Shown: positions 4,927 to 12,241, counted from the first letter of the stretch. The stretch: DNA of 14,440 bases from Candidatus Pacearchaeota archaeon (GCA_017608985.1 JAFCEV010000012.1:1-14440); one strand, 5' to 3'. Notes: a model not told the origin generated them from the letters alone. Numbers and translations are program-made.

Positions 4927-5448
4927 TTATGGTTTTACCCAACTAACTTCATAATATGTGATGCTGTTTTCTTCGTCTACAATTGCCAAGAGCAAATTCT
5001 TTTTTGTTGAATGTGCAACTCTGTTTTTTGCAGAGAATTCATGCCATGTAAATTTATTATTCTCAAAATCCACAAATACAATCCATTTTGCATGTTTTTT
5101 CCCTGGTTTTGTTCCTTTTTCATAAACTCTAAAGTCTGCACCAAATTTTAATGCTGTCTTCACAACATACCCTTTTTCCCGCAGATTTTTAAAAACAGAA
5201 TATTTAATCTGGAATCTTTTGTCTATTTTCTGGAATTTATTTAGCAATTCTTTTTTTGGAATTTTTTTGTTTCTTGAGGAGGATATTTCCATTTTTCCCT
5301 TTTCAACTAGGAATAAAGCCTCTGCTAATGAATAATGGATTTTTTCCTCGACTATTTCTCCAAATGAATTTTTTTTGCAGAGAAATTTAGCTTCAGAAGA
5401 ATTGCTTGAGATAATCTGTCCTGTTAAATGTGCCTGTATTTTTTCCAT
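4927..5448 (-). CDS. endA: tRNA-splicing endonuclease (tRNA-intron lyase)
   Basis: This enzyme cuts archaeal pre-tRNA introns at bulge-helix-bulge structures, leaving 2',3'-cyclic phosphates. From the ATG at 5448 the product is 173 residues, the size of the homotetrameric (alpha4) class. The C-terminal catalytic domain is clear: YSVFKNLREKGYVVKTALKF (83-102), FGADFRVYEKG, KHAKWIVF, and RVAHSTKKNLLLAIVDEE. The catalytic triad is Tyr109, His119 and Lys150; Tyr-His spacing (10) and His-Lys spacing (31) equal those of the Methanocaldococcus enzyme (Y115, H125, K156). An in-frame TTG five codons upstream is rejected as start, because TTATAAAA (5471-5478) sits 26 nt before the ATG. The class normally needs a canonical BHB, which is exactly what the intron at 3343-3361 presents. 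The downstream neighbour starts 34 bp after the stop. Confidence 0.95.
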   Translation of the reverse strand: MEKIQAHLTGQIISSNSSEAKFLCKKNSFGEIVEEKIHYSLAEALFLVEKGKMEISSSRNKKIPKKELLNKFQKIDKRFQIKYSVFKNLREKGYVVKTALKFGADFRVYEKGTKPGKKHAKWIVFVDFENNKFTWHEFSAKNRVAHSTKKNLLLAIVDEENSITYYEVSWVKP

Positions 5449-5469
5449 GATTTTTAAAAGCAAAAATGG

Positions 5470-5481
5470 TTTTTATAAGTT
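5470..5481 (-). promoter_or_regulatory. TATA promoter of endA
   Basis: On the minus strand CAAACTTATAAAAACC is centred about 26 nt upstream of the ATG at 5448. It predicts a leaderless endA message and excludes the upstream TTG as start. Confidence 0.55.
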
Positions 5482-5490
5482 TGGTTAAAA

Positions 5491-5530
5491 GCCACAGTCC
5501 CTCCACTAATCCCACCGACCACCCGCCCCC
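5491..5530 (-). other. GC island with four G-tracts on the minus strand (possible G-quadruplex)
   Basis: These 40 bases contain 28 G/C in a region otherwise mostly A/T. The skew is extreme: 24 C and only 4 G on the plus strand. On the minus strand the tracts are GGGGG (5526-5530), GGG (5522-5524), GGG (5511-5513) and GGG (5499-5501), with loops of 1, about 9 and 9 nt. This fits a loose quadruplex pattern. The extreme skew leaves little scope for ordinary self-pairing, and neither strand is convincingly coding. It lies between divergent endA and leuS. A TTTAAA at about 5556-5561 precedes the G-rich strand by about 26 nt, so it might be transcribed. Confidence 0.4.
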
Positions 5531-5591
5531 TAAAGTATTGTTAATCATAACACAATTTAAAATTAAACCTATATTAACTGAAACCTATGTT

Positions 5592-5612
5592 GATTAATTA
5601 TTCTTATTAATC
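5592..5612. repeat. Inverted repeat upstream of leuS
   Basis: GATTAAT and ATTAATC form perfect 7-bp arms around a 7-nt spacer, about 20 bp upstream of the leuS TATA box. Just before it, AAACCTAT occurs twice 16 bp apart (5565 and 5581). Either could be regulatory, but in such AT-rich DNA chance is a real alternative. Confidence 0.25.
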
Positions 5613-5626
5613 CTTTAAATTTAGTA

Positions 5627-5639
5627 AACAATATAAATG
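5627..5639 (+). promoter_or_regulatory. TATA promoter of leuS
   Basis: AAACAATATAAATG is centred about 25 nt before the ATG at 5659, which predicts a near-leaderless message. A weak AGGA (5650-5653) lies before the ATG and is probably not needed. Confidence 0.5.
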
Positions 5640-5658
5640 AGATTTCTTTAGGATATTT

Positions 5659-8112
5659 ATGGATTATGATTTTAAAGCAATAGAAAAAAAATGGCAAAAG
5701 AGATGGGAAGAAAAAAAGATTTTTGAGGTAAAAGAAAGCAAGAAAAAAAAGTTTTATATTCTTGAGATGTTTCCTTATCCTTCTGCTTCTGGTTTGCATA
5801 TGGGACATGCTTTTAATTATGTTGTTGGAGATAGATATGCGCGGTTTAAACGGATGAATGGATTTAATGTTCTTTATCCTATGGGTTATGATAGTTTGGG
5901 ATTGCCTGCAGAAAATGCAGCAATTAAAGCAGGAATTCATCCTAGAGAATATACAGAAAAATCAATTGAGAATTTCATAAGACAGCAAAAAGAATTAGGA
6001 TTGAGTTATGACTGGAGCAGAATAATAAAAACTTCTACCCCAGATTATTATAAATGGGACCAATGGATTTTTCTTAAGATGTACGAGAAAGGATTAGCTT
6101 ATAGGAAAAAAGCACCTGTTAATTGGTGTCCTAAATGCAATACTGTTTTGGCAAATGAGCAAGTTCATAATGGAAAATGTTGGAGACATGAAGATACAAA
6201 AATAGAGACGAGATATTTGGAACAATGGTTCTTTAGAATAACAGATTATGCAGAAGAGTTAAATGATAAAATTGGTGATTTAAAAAACTGGACAGAAGAT
6301 GTTAAAGCAATGCAGAAAAATTGGATAGGAAAAAGTTATGGGACTGAAATTTATTTTGAGATTAATGGAAAAAAATGGCCTATTTTTACAACTCGTCCAG
6401 ACACAATTTTTGGTGTTACATTTATGGTTATTTCTGCTCAGCACCCAGAGTTAATGGATTTAGTAACAAAAAAACAAAAAAAAGAAGTTGAAAGATTTTT
6501 AAAAAAAATAAAATCAACAAGTAAAAAAGATATGGAAGAGTTGGAAAAAGAAGGAGTGTTTACAGGAGCATATGCAATAAATCCTGTTAATAAAGAAAAA
6601 ATTCCAGTATGGGTTGGAAATTTTGTAATTGCAGATTATGGGAGTGGGATGGTTATGGCTGTTCCTGCACATGACCAAAGGGATTTTGAATTTGCTGAGA
6701 AATACAAGTTACCAGTAAAAATTGTTATTGAGCCAATAAATTATGATATTTATGAAAGAAAAGGACAAATTCCAAGGGCTTATTCTGGAGAAGGAAATCT
6801 TGTTAATTCAGGAAAATTTAGTGGGGTTAATAATGAAAAAGCAAAGAAAGAAATAACAAAATATCTTTCTAAAAGAAAATTAGGAAAAAAAGCAGTTCAA
6901 TATAAGCTGAGAGATTGGTTAGTTTCAAGACAGAGATATTGGGGAACACCTATTCCTATGGTATATTGTGATAAATGCGGAATTGTTCCTGTTCCTGAAA
7001 AAGATTTGCCTGTGAAACTACCTGAAAAAGTCAAGTTTGGAAAGGGAAATCCTCTTGAAACAGTTAAAGATTTTGTAAATGTTAAATGCCCTAACTGTGG
7101 GAGAAAAGCAAAAAGAGAAACAGATACAATGGATACTTTTGTAAATTCTTCCTGGTATTTTTTAAGATATTGTGATCCTAAAAATAAGAAGAAAATTTTT
7201 GACAAGGAAAAGGTAAAATATTGGATGCCCATAGACCAATATATAGGGGGGAAAGAACATGCTTGTATGCATTTGATTTATTTTAGATTTTATACAAAAT
7301 TTTTAAGGGATTTAGGGCTTTTGGATTTTGATGAGCCTGCTTTAAATTTATTTAATCAAGGTATGTTGCATGGAGAAGATGGATATGTTATGTCAAAGTC
7401 ACGAGGGAATGTTGTCTTACCTGAAGAAGTCTCAGCAAAATATGGGATTGATACTGCAAGGTTATTTTTAGTTTCTATGGCCTCTCCTGATAAAGATATT
7501 GATTGGAGTGATAAGGGAATTCAAGGAAGTTTAAGATTCATTAAAAAAATAATAGATTATTTCAGCAGAGTAAAAATTGATAAAGCAGATGTAAGAACAG
7601 AGAGCAAACTGAATAAAGTAATTTTAGAAATTACAGAATATCTTAATAATTTTAAATATAATTTGGCAGTAATTAAATTAAGGGAATTATTTGAGGTTCT
7701 GCCTGAAAAAACTTCCAAAGAAGTTTTAGGAGATTTCCTGAAATTATTGTCTCCTTTTTGCCCCCATATTGCAGAAGAACTTTGGGAGAAGTTGGGGTGT
7801 AAGAATTTTTTGAGTCTAGAAAAATGGCCTAAAGCAGATAAAAAGAAAATAAAAAAAATTTTTGAAAAGCAGGAGCAAGCAATTGATAAATTAATTTCTG
7901 ATATAAATCATATTTTTAAATTAGTTTCAGGAAAAAATAAGATTTATGTATATATCCTTCCAAATGAAAAAGAACTATATGATATTGGGTTGCTAAATAA
8001 AAAATTTGGAAAACAAATTAATATTTTTACAGTTAATGACAAATCTAAATATGACCCTTCTAATATGTCTAAAAAAGTAAAACCAGGGCGTCCAGCAATT
8101 TATTTAGAATGA
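5659..8112 (+). CDS. leuS: Leucyl-tRNA synthetase, bacterial type
   Basis: Class I synthetase charging tRNA-Leu. The 817 residues contain the HIGH-equivalent HMGH (47-50, within FPYPSASGLHMGH) and a first zinc knuckle beginning CPKC (157-160). The CP1 editing domain has the Thr-rich TTRPDT (244-249) and AVPAHDQRDFEFA. A second Cys4 site follows (437, 440, 477, 480), then MDTFVNSSWYFLRY and MSKS (578-581, in VMSKSRGN, with Val replacing the first Lys of KMSKS). An anticodon-binding region and a small C-terminal domain (about 750-817) complete it. The motif order, the HDQRD editing signature and the total length match bacterial LeuRS, not the longer archaeal/eukaryotic form, so transfer from bacteria is inferred. 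Codon use and base composition look like the neighbours. Its TGA stop overlaps the next ATG (ATGA). Confidence 0.96.
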   Translation: MDYDFKAIEKKWQKRWEEKKIFEVKESKKKKFYILEMFPYPSASGLHMGHAFNYVVGDRYARFKRMNGFNVLYPMGYDSLGLPAENAAIKAGIHPREYTEKSIENFIRQQKELGLSYDWSRIIKTSTPDYYKWDQWIFLKMYEKGLAYRKKAPVNWCPKCNTVLANEQVHNGKCWRHEDTKIETRYLEQWFFRITDYAEELNDKIGDLKNWTEDVKAMQKNWIGKSYGTEIYFEINGKKWPIFTTRPDTIFGVTFMVISAQHPELMDLVTKKQKKEVERFLKKIKSTSKKDMEELEKEGVFTGAYAINPVNKEKIPVWVGNFVIADYGSGMVMAVPAHDQRDFEFAEKYKLPVKIVIEPINYDIYERKGQIPRAYSGEGNLVNSGKFSGVNNEKAKKEITKYLSKRKLGKKAVQYKLRDWLVSRQRYWGTPIPMVYCDKCGIVPVPEKDLPVKLPEKVKFGKGNPLETVKDFVNVKCPNCGRKAKRETDTMDTFVNSSWYFLRYCDPKNKKKIFDKEKVKYWMPIDQYIGGKEHACMHLIYFRFYTKFLRDLGLLDFDEPALNLFNQGMLHGEDGYVMSKSRGNVVLPEEVSAKYGIDTARLFLVSMASPDKDIDWSDKGIQGSLRFIKKIIDYFSRVKIDKADVRTESKLNKVILEITEYLNNFKYNLAVIKLRELFEVLPEKTSKEVLGDFLKLLSPFCPHIAEELWEKLGCKNFLSLEKWPKADKKKIKKIFEKQEQAIDKLISDINHIFKLVSGKNKIYVYILPNEKELYDIGLLNKKFGKQINIFTVNDKSKYDPSNMSKKVKPGRPAIYLE

Positions 8113-9119
8113 ATTTAAGGAAATATTTTATATTATTTATCTTAATAATTTTCTTAATATCTTTTACCAGCGCAGGATTTTTTTTAAAACAGAAAACCTG
8201 CGGAGACGGGACTTTAGAAGGAAATTGTTCTATTAATCAACCTTATTTTTGTTCAGAAGAAATTCTTATAGAAAGAGCAAGCATCTGCGGATGTCCTAAT
8301 CTTACAGAGATAAACGGAGATTCCTGCATTTCTCCTTATCAGACAAATCCGAAAGAAATTAATTTGAAATATTTTTTGAAAGGAGAGCAAAAAGAAATTA
8401 ATTTTACTGTTTATGAGGGTATGGCAGATTATTTATTTGAGCTCCCTGATTTTATTACATATTCAAGTGAAGAAGAACCTTCAAGAGCAGATTTTAAACT
8501 TAGAAATATCAATGAAGAAAATCAGAAAATTTTGCTGATGCCTTTAGTTGTAAAAATCCAAAATTTAGAAGATGAGAAAGAAGACCAGGCAAGAATTGCA
8601 ATAAGTCTAGTTCAGAATATTCCTTATGGGGGTTCAAATAAAACGATTTCTTTAAAAAATAATACTTTGAATTATTCACGATATCCTTATGAGGTTCTTT
8701 ATGGTGTGGAAGGTATTTGCGGTGAAAAATCTGAATTATTGGCTTTCCTTCTGAAAGAAATAGGTTACGAAATTGTGTTATTTTATTATCAATCAGAAAA
8801 TCATGAATCTGTCGGGATTAAATGTTCTGAAAAATACGGATTTGGAAATACGAGTTATTGTTTTATTGAAACAACAGGCCCCTCAATAATTACTGATAGT
8901 AAGAATAATTATTTAGAAGGAATTAAATTGTCATCTGAGCCAGAAATAATTTTTGTTTCTGAAGGAGATGCTTTGAAAAATAATATGAAAGAGTATAGAC
9001 ATGCAAAAAGATTGATGAGGATAAGAGAAAAAATAGAAAATACAGGAAAACTTAATTTTTTTAGATATATTCAATTAAAGAATATTAGAGAAAGATATGG
9101 GCTGGGAGGGAAAATTTAA
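8109..9119 (+). CDS. Secreted or membrane-anchored transglutaminase-like cysteine protease/peptidase
   Basis: The 336-residue product starts with a basic MNLRKY and a hydrophobic segment (about 6-25), a signal peptide or membrane anchor. It is followed by a cysteine-rich exposed region (Cys31, 40, 48, 60, 62, 73). Residues about 165-265 carry the transglutaminase-like core: YEVLYGVEGICGEKSELLAF with Cys204, then ENHESVGI with His232, and CFIETTGP with Glu254 where Asp is more usual. This gives a plausible Cys-His-Glu triad. The C-terminus is basic and helical. Family members cleave or crosslink peptides; the substrate is unknown, but location outside the cell is likely. The start overlaps the leuS stop by 4 nt, so the two are co-transcribed and probably translationally coupled. 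Confidence 0.8.
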   Translation: MNLRKYFILFILIIFLISFTSAGFFLKQKTCGDGTLEGNCSINQPYFCSEEILIERASICGCPNLTEINGDSCISPYQTNPKEINLKYFLKGEQKEINFTVYEGMADYLFELPDFITYSSEEEPSRADFKLRNINEENQKILLMPLVVKIQNLEDEKEDQARIAISLVQNIPYGGSNKTISLKNNTLNYSRYPYEVLYGVEGICGEKSELLAFLLKEIGYEIVLFYYQSENHESVGIKCSEKYGFGNTSYCFIETTGPSIITDSKNNYLEGIKLSSEPEIIFVSEGDALKNNMKEYRHAKRLMRIREKIENTGKLNFFRYIQLKNIRERYGLGGKI

Positions 9120-9122
9120 ATA
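9112..9122 (+). promoter_or_regulatory. TATA promoter of the four-helix membrane protein gene
   Basis: AAAATTTAAATATT overlaps the stop of the preceding gene, with TTTAAA centred about 47 nt before the ATG at 9165. The predicted leader of about 21 nt contains the Shine-Dalgarno site. Confidence 0.45.
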
Positions 9123-9146
9123 TTAAAGAATCTAATTATTTTTGAA

Positions 9147-9155
9147 AGGAGGTGA
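9147..9155 (+). promoter_or_regulatory. Strong Shine-Dalgarno site AGGAGGTGA
   Basis: AGGAGGTGA is the best anti-SD match in the window, 9 nt before the ATG at 9165 and 12 nt before a second in-frame ATG at 9168. It supports translation of the small membrane protein rather than the overlapping cysteine-rich frame at 9152-9349. Confidence 0.7.
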
Positions 9156-9164
9156 AATTAAGAG

Positions 9165-9548
9165 ATGATGCCCATAGAAATTTTTGCACTGATTGTAGTT
9201 GCAATCGCACTTGTGAAAATTGTTGTTATGTTAATAAAAGCACAGGCATGGATGAAAGTTGTAAAGGCAGTTTATGGATATCCTGTGGTTACAGCAGTAA
9301 TCTCTTTAATTGTTGGTGCAATTATACTCTATTATCTGGTTGCAGTTGAGCAATTAACCATAGTGCAGGTTTTTGGGGTAATGTTGTTTATGCTACCTTT
9401 ATTTGCATTGAGTTTTGCTATGTCTGGTAAGGAAACAATAGCATTTGCAAATAAAGCATTGAAGGGGAATGTTGTTAAAAGGTATTGGCTTCCTTTAATT
9501 GTCTGGCTTGCTTTAATAGTTTGGGTAGTTATAGAATTATTTTTTTAA
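9165..9548 (+). CDS. Small four-helix integral membrane protein of unknown function
   Basis: The 127-residue product is nearly all hydrophobic, with four predicted membrane segments: about 4-24 (IFALIVVAIALVKIVVML), 41-61 (PVVTAVISLIVGAIILYYLV), 67-86 and 107-126. A short charged stretch (about 88-105, GKETIAFANKALKGNVVKR) lies between helices 3 and 4. No catalytic or transport motif is recognised. A very strong SD and a leader set it apart from its leaderless neighbours and suggest high or regulated expression. ATG 9165 is kept as start, although 9168 is equally possible. The gene follows the transglutaminase-like gene by 45 bp and converges on alaS with a 9-bp gap. Confidence 0.8.
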   Translation: MMPIEIFALIVVAIALVKIVVMLIKAQAWMKVVKAVYGYPVVTAVISLIVGAIILYYLVAVEQLTIVQVFGVMLFMLPLFALSFAMSGKETIAFANKALKGNVVKRYWLPLIVWLALIVWVVIELFF

Positions 9549-9557
9549 TTTTTTTAA
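9541..9557 (+). terminator. T-rich terminator between convergent genes
   Basis: TTTTTTAATTTTTTTAA covers the last codons of the membrane protein gene and the 9-bp gap to alaS. It is a probable U-tract terminator for the plus-strand transcript. The minus strand has no equivalent T-run here. Confidence 0.4.
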
Positions 9558-11255
9558 TTATTCCAAAACAGCTTTAATTCTTCTAGCACCTGCTCCAACT
9601 GATTCTTCTTTAATAATTCTGAATTTTCCAAGCTCTTTTGTGTTTTGAACATGAGGGCCTGCACAGATTTCTTTTGAGAAATTTCCTATAGAATAAACAG
9701 AAACTTTGTATCCATATTTCGAGTCAAAAATTCCTGATGCTCCAATTTTTTTTGCCTGTGCAGGAGGCATTTCTTTTTTTATTACTTTAGAACATTTTTT
9801 AATTTCAGAATTTACTAAATCTTCAACTTTTTTTATTTCATTTTCTGTTAATTTTCTTGGAAATGAAAAATCCAGCCTTAATCTTTCAGCAGTTATATTA
9901 CTTCCCTTTTGCATTATGGTTTTATCTTTCAGAATTTTTCTTAAAGCAGCCAGAAGAAGATGTGTTGCGGTGTGCAGTTTAGTTGTAGCTTCTGAAGAAT
10001 CTGCCAAGCCAGATTTGAATCTCCCAGCTGTTGCTGTTCTTGATAATTTTTGGTGTTTTGCAAGTTCTTTTTGGAATTCTTTTTTATCAACTTTACCCCC
10101 CCACTTTGAAACAATTTCCTTTGTTACTTCGATTGGAATTCCATAACTTTGGTATAGCAAAAAGGAATCTTTTCCAGAAATAAAAGTGTTTTTTAAAGCA
10201 AGTTTTTCTGCTAATCTTATTCCTTTTTCCAATGTTTTTAAGAATTTTTCTTCTTCTTTTTCTAACTCTTTTAATATTTTTTTCTTGTTCTTTTTTAATT
10301 CAGGATAATCATCATAGATTTTAAATACAGGTTCTGCAACTTTGGATACAAAATTTTTAATCTTGAGTTCTCTTCCGTAAGTAATTGTTCTTCTGATTAA
10401 TCTTCTTAAAACATAGCCCTGTTCTGTATTGCTAGGAGTGATTCCTTCTGCAAGAATGAATACAGCAGCTCTGATATGGTCTGCAATTATTCTCATACTT
10501 TTTTTTATTTCTGCGCTTTCATCATATTTATGGAGAGAAAGCATTTCTATTTTTTCTATAACAGGTTTGAAACATTCTGTTAAATAATTATCATCAAGAT
10601 TATTTAGAATAGCAATTGTCCTTTCAACACCCATACCTGTATCCACATTTTTCTGTTTTAATTCTTCAAATTTTCCTTTAGAAGTTTTATTATATTCCAT
10701 AAAAACATTATTCCAGATTTCAATATTATTTACAAACATTTCTGTATCAGGACCACACGGGCCTGTTTTTCCTATAGGCCCCCACCAATTATCTTCTTTT
10801 CCTAAGAATTTTATTTTTTTTATTCCTAAAGATTTCCATATGTCTGCACTTTCTGTATCTTTTGGAGCATTCGTGCCTCCCTTAAAACAAGTTATTTCAA
10901 TTTTTTCTTTTGGAATTTTCAAAACTTTTGTGAGGAATTCAAAACTATATTCTATTGCCTCTTTTTTTCCATAATCTCCTAAACTCCAGTTACCAAGCAT
11001 TTCAATAAAAGTGTGGTGGCAGTTGTCCCCGACTTCTTTTATATCTGTTGTTCTCACACATTTTTGAACATTGCATAATCTTTTTCCAAGAGGATGTGGT
11101 TGACCTAAAAGAAAAGGGACTAAAGGATGCATGCCTGCTGAAATAAATAATGCACTTGGGTCATTTTCAGGAATCAACGAAGCATTCGGAATAACTTTGT
11201 GATTTTTTGATTTAAAAAATTCTAAATATCTTCTAATAAGTTCTTTTCTATTCAT
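9558..11255 (-). CDS. alaS: Alanyl-tRNA synthetase, bacterial type, lacking the C-terminal C-Ala domain
   Basis: Class II synthetase charging tRNA-Ala. From the ATG at 11255 it has 565 residues. The catalytic domain (1-240) shows NDPSALFISAGMHPL, CVRTTDIKEVGDNCHHTFIE, LGNWSLGDY, TGPCGPDTE and motif 3 VDTGMGVER (204-212). A helical tRNA-recognition region with ADHIRAAVFILAEG (258-271) and GYVLRRLIRR follows. The editing domain retains all four metal ligands: His428 and His432 (HTATH), Cys531 and His535 (CAGPH). The chain stops at about residue 565, whereas typical AlaRS has about 850-900 residues, so the oligomerising/tRNA-elbow C-Ala domain is missing. Motifs follow the bacterial, not archaeal, pattern. 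A TTG seven codons upstream is rejected because TTTAAA (11280-11285) lies about 27 nt before the ATG. The ending (GARRIKAVLE) is clean, so no frameshift is evident. Confidence 0.95.
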   Translation of the reverse strand: MNRKELIRRYLEFFKSKNHKVIPNASLIPENDPSALFISAGMHPLVPFLLGQPHPLGKRLCNVQKCVRTTDIKEVGDNCHHTFIEMLGNWSLGDYGKKEAIEYSFEFLTKVLKIPKEKIEITCFKGGTNAPKDTESADIWKSLGIKKIKFLGKEDNWWGPIGKTGPCGPDTEMFVNNIEIWNNVFMEYNKTSKGKFEELKQKNVDTGMGVERTIAILNNLDDNYLTECFKPVIEKIEMLSLHKYDESAEIKKSMRIIADHIRAAVFILAEGITPSNTEQGYVLRRLIRRTITYGRELKIKNFVSKVAEPVFKIYDDYPELKKNKKKILKELEKEEEKFLKTLEKGIRLAEKLALKNTFISGKDSFLLYQSYGIPIEVTKEIVSKWGGKVDKKEFQKELAKHQKLSRTATAGRFKSGLADSSEATTKLHTATHLLLAALRKILKDKTIMQKGSNITAERLRLDFSFPRKLTENEIKKVEDLVNSEIKKCSKVIKKEMPPAQAKKIGASGIFDSKYGYKVSVYSIGNFSKEICAGPHVQNTKELGKFRIIKEESVGAGARRIKAVLE

Positions 11256-11277
11256 CTTATTATTTTTAAGAAACAAA

Positions 11278-11290
11278 GTTTTAAAAATTG
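11278..11290 (-). promoter_or_regulatory. TATA promoter of alaS
   Basis: On the minus strand CAATTTTTAAAAC is centred about 27 nt before the ATG at 11255, in the 42-bp gap behind the coiled-coil operon. It gives alaS its own leaderless start and rules out the TTG at 11276. Confidence 0.5.
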
Positions 11291-11297
11291 TTTGTTA

Positions 11298-11657
11298 TTA
11301 TTCGATTTGTCTTAATTTTTCCTGAATTTCTTGAAGCTGAGCTTCTAAATCATCATCTTCTTTGTCTTTCTTTGTAATGATTTTCTCTTTTTTTTGAGGT
11401 TCTTCTTGTTCTCTTAATAAAGAAGGGATTTTTAATTTTGGGAGAAGCTGTTGCAGTTGTCCTATGCTTGTTTTGAGTTCTTTTGCTTTTTTATATAATC
11501 TTTCCTTTAATCTTAGTTCATCCATCCTATATCCTTGATATTTTTTTATGGCTCTTATGATTCTTAAAAGATTTGCTTCTGAAGAAAGTATGTCTTTTTT
11601 TGATTTTACTGCTTCATCATATTCCAGCTTGACATGAATTAGATTTTCATTAGTCAT
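11298..11657 (-). CDS. Small coiled-coil protein of unknown function
   Basis: The 119-residue, highly charged product is predicted to be almost wholly helical. Two helical stretches (about 8-35 and 44-70) are followed by a proline-containing segment with QLLPKLKIPSLLREQEEPQ (about 69-87). A second coiled coil (about 99-119, DDDLEAQLQEIQEKLRQIE) ends the protein. No enzymatic motif is seen and no family name is certain. The start lies 2 nt after the stop of the upstream coiled-coil gene, so the pair is one operon and the proteins may form a heteromeric assembly. The lengths and heptad-like spacing could suit a structural or scaffold role, which is an inference. Prefoldin was considered but lacks the beta-hairpin pattern. 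Confidence 0.7.
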   Translation of the reverse strand: MTNENLIHVKLEYDEAVKSKKDILSSEANLLRIIRAIKKYQGYRMDELRLKERLYKKAKELKTSIGQLQQLLPKLKIPSLLREQEEPQKKEKIITKKDKEDDDLEAQLQEIQEKLRQIE

Positions 11658-11659
11658 TT

Positions 11660-12208
11660 TTATTCTATTTTAGAAAAAATATCTCTATCAACTTTTTCTA
11701 TCTGCCCTTTTATAGATTGTATTTCTTTTTCCCAATACTGCAATTCTTTTTCTTCCTCTTCTTTAGTTTTTTTAATTTCCTTAAGCATTTTTTCTATTTC
11801 CAAAATTTGTTTCTTTGCTTTTTCAAATACCTGCAAACTTTCTTCAAATTTGTCAATTCTTATAAATATCGGCTCTATTTTTTTAGCTCTGTTTGCAGCT
11901 TCTCTAAAATTTATAGGAACTTCTTTTGTTAGGGGTTTTCTTTGAGGTTCCTGCATCATTTGCATTTCTTCTTCTGCAAATTCATCTGTTTCAGGAACCT
12001 CTTTTATATCACCTTCTTTTTTTCCAGCTACCGCTCCTTTAATAGTATCTTGAGAAAATTTTTCTCCAAGAGAATTATCGGGAAACCGGGGTAATCGTTG
12101 AGAATATTTCGGCGGTTCTCCTAATTGGCTTTCAAGTTTCGGAAGTTCCGGGAGTTTTGGAAGTTCAGGTAATTCCTTTTTTTTATTTTTTTTGCCGAAT
12201 AGCCCCAT
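11660..12208 (-). CDS. Proline-rich N-terminus plus C-terminal coiled-coil protein of unknown function
   Basis: The 182-residue product begins MGLFGKKNKKK. A short tandem Pro-Glu-Leu repeat follows (ELPELPKLPELPKLESQ, about 12-28), then a disordered middle rich in Glu, Pro and Met. A long charged coiled coil closes it (about 103-178, with FEKAKKQILEIEKMLKEI and EEEEKELQYWEKEI). The MGLFG opening followed by lysines resembles membrane-peripheral or scaffold proteins, but no motif gives a function. The ATG at 12208 has TTTAAA centred about 28 nt upstream (12234-12239), and the gene diverges from tfe across a 128-bp gap. It is the first gene of a two-gene operon. Conservation in related small-genome archaea is suspected but cannot be shown here. 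Confidence 0.7.
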   Translation of the reverse strand: MGLFGKKNKKKELPELPKLPELPKLESQLGEPPKYSQRLPRFPDNSLGEKFSQDTIKGAVAGKKEGDIKEVPETDEFAEEEMQMMQEPQRKPLTKEVPINFREAANRAKKIEPIFIRIDKFEESLQVFEKAKKQILEIEKMLKEIKKTKEEEEKELQYWEKEIQSIKGQIEKVDRDIFSKIE

Positions 12209-12231
12209 TTTTTTATAAACTCCATTAATGT

Positions 12232-12241
12232 TTTTTAAATA
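12232..12241 (-). promoter_or_regulatory. TATA promoter of the coiled-coil operon
   Basis: On the minus strand ATATTTAAAAAACAT is centred about 28 nt before the ATG at 12208, which implies a leaderless or nearly leaderless message. It is one half of a divergent promoter region shared with tfe. Confidence 0.45.

Noticed and set aside
5491..5541. Proline-rich coding frame through the GC island
   Set aside because: It has no start codon after the upstream in-frame stop, and there are only about 17 codons before a stop.
5569..5940. Minus-strand frame across the start of leuS
   Set aside because: It is antisense to the conserved HMGH region of LeuRS and has no recognisable protein features.
9152..9349. 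Cysteine-rich 65-residue frame overlapping the four-helix membrane protein
   Set aside because: It is out of frame with the strong SD and ATG at 9165. Its start lies inside the SD itself, and the cysteines come from reading valine/leucine codons in a shifted frame.
11256..11276. TTG start adding seven residues to AlaRS
   Set aside because: The TATA box is about 27 nt before the ATG at 11255, and the family N-terminus begins at that methionine. The same reasoning removes TTG starts at 3644 (S17e) and 5463 (endA).
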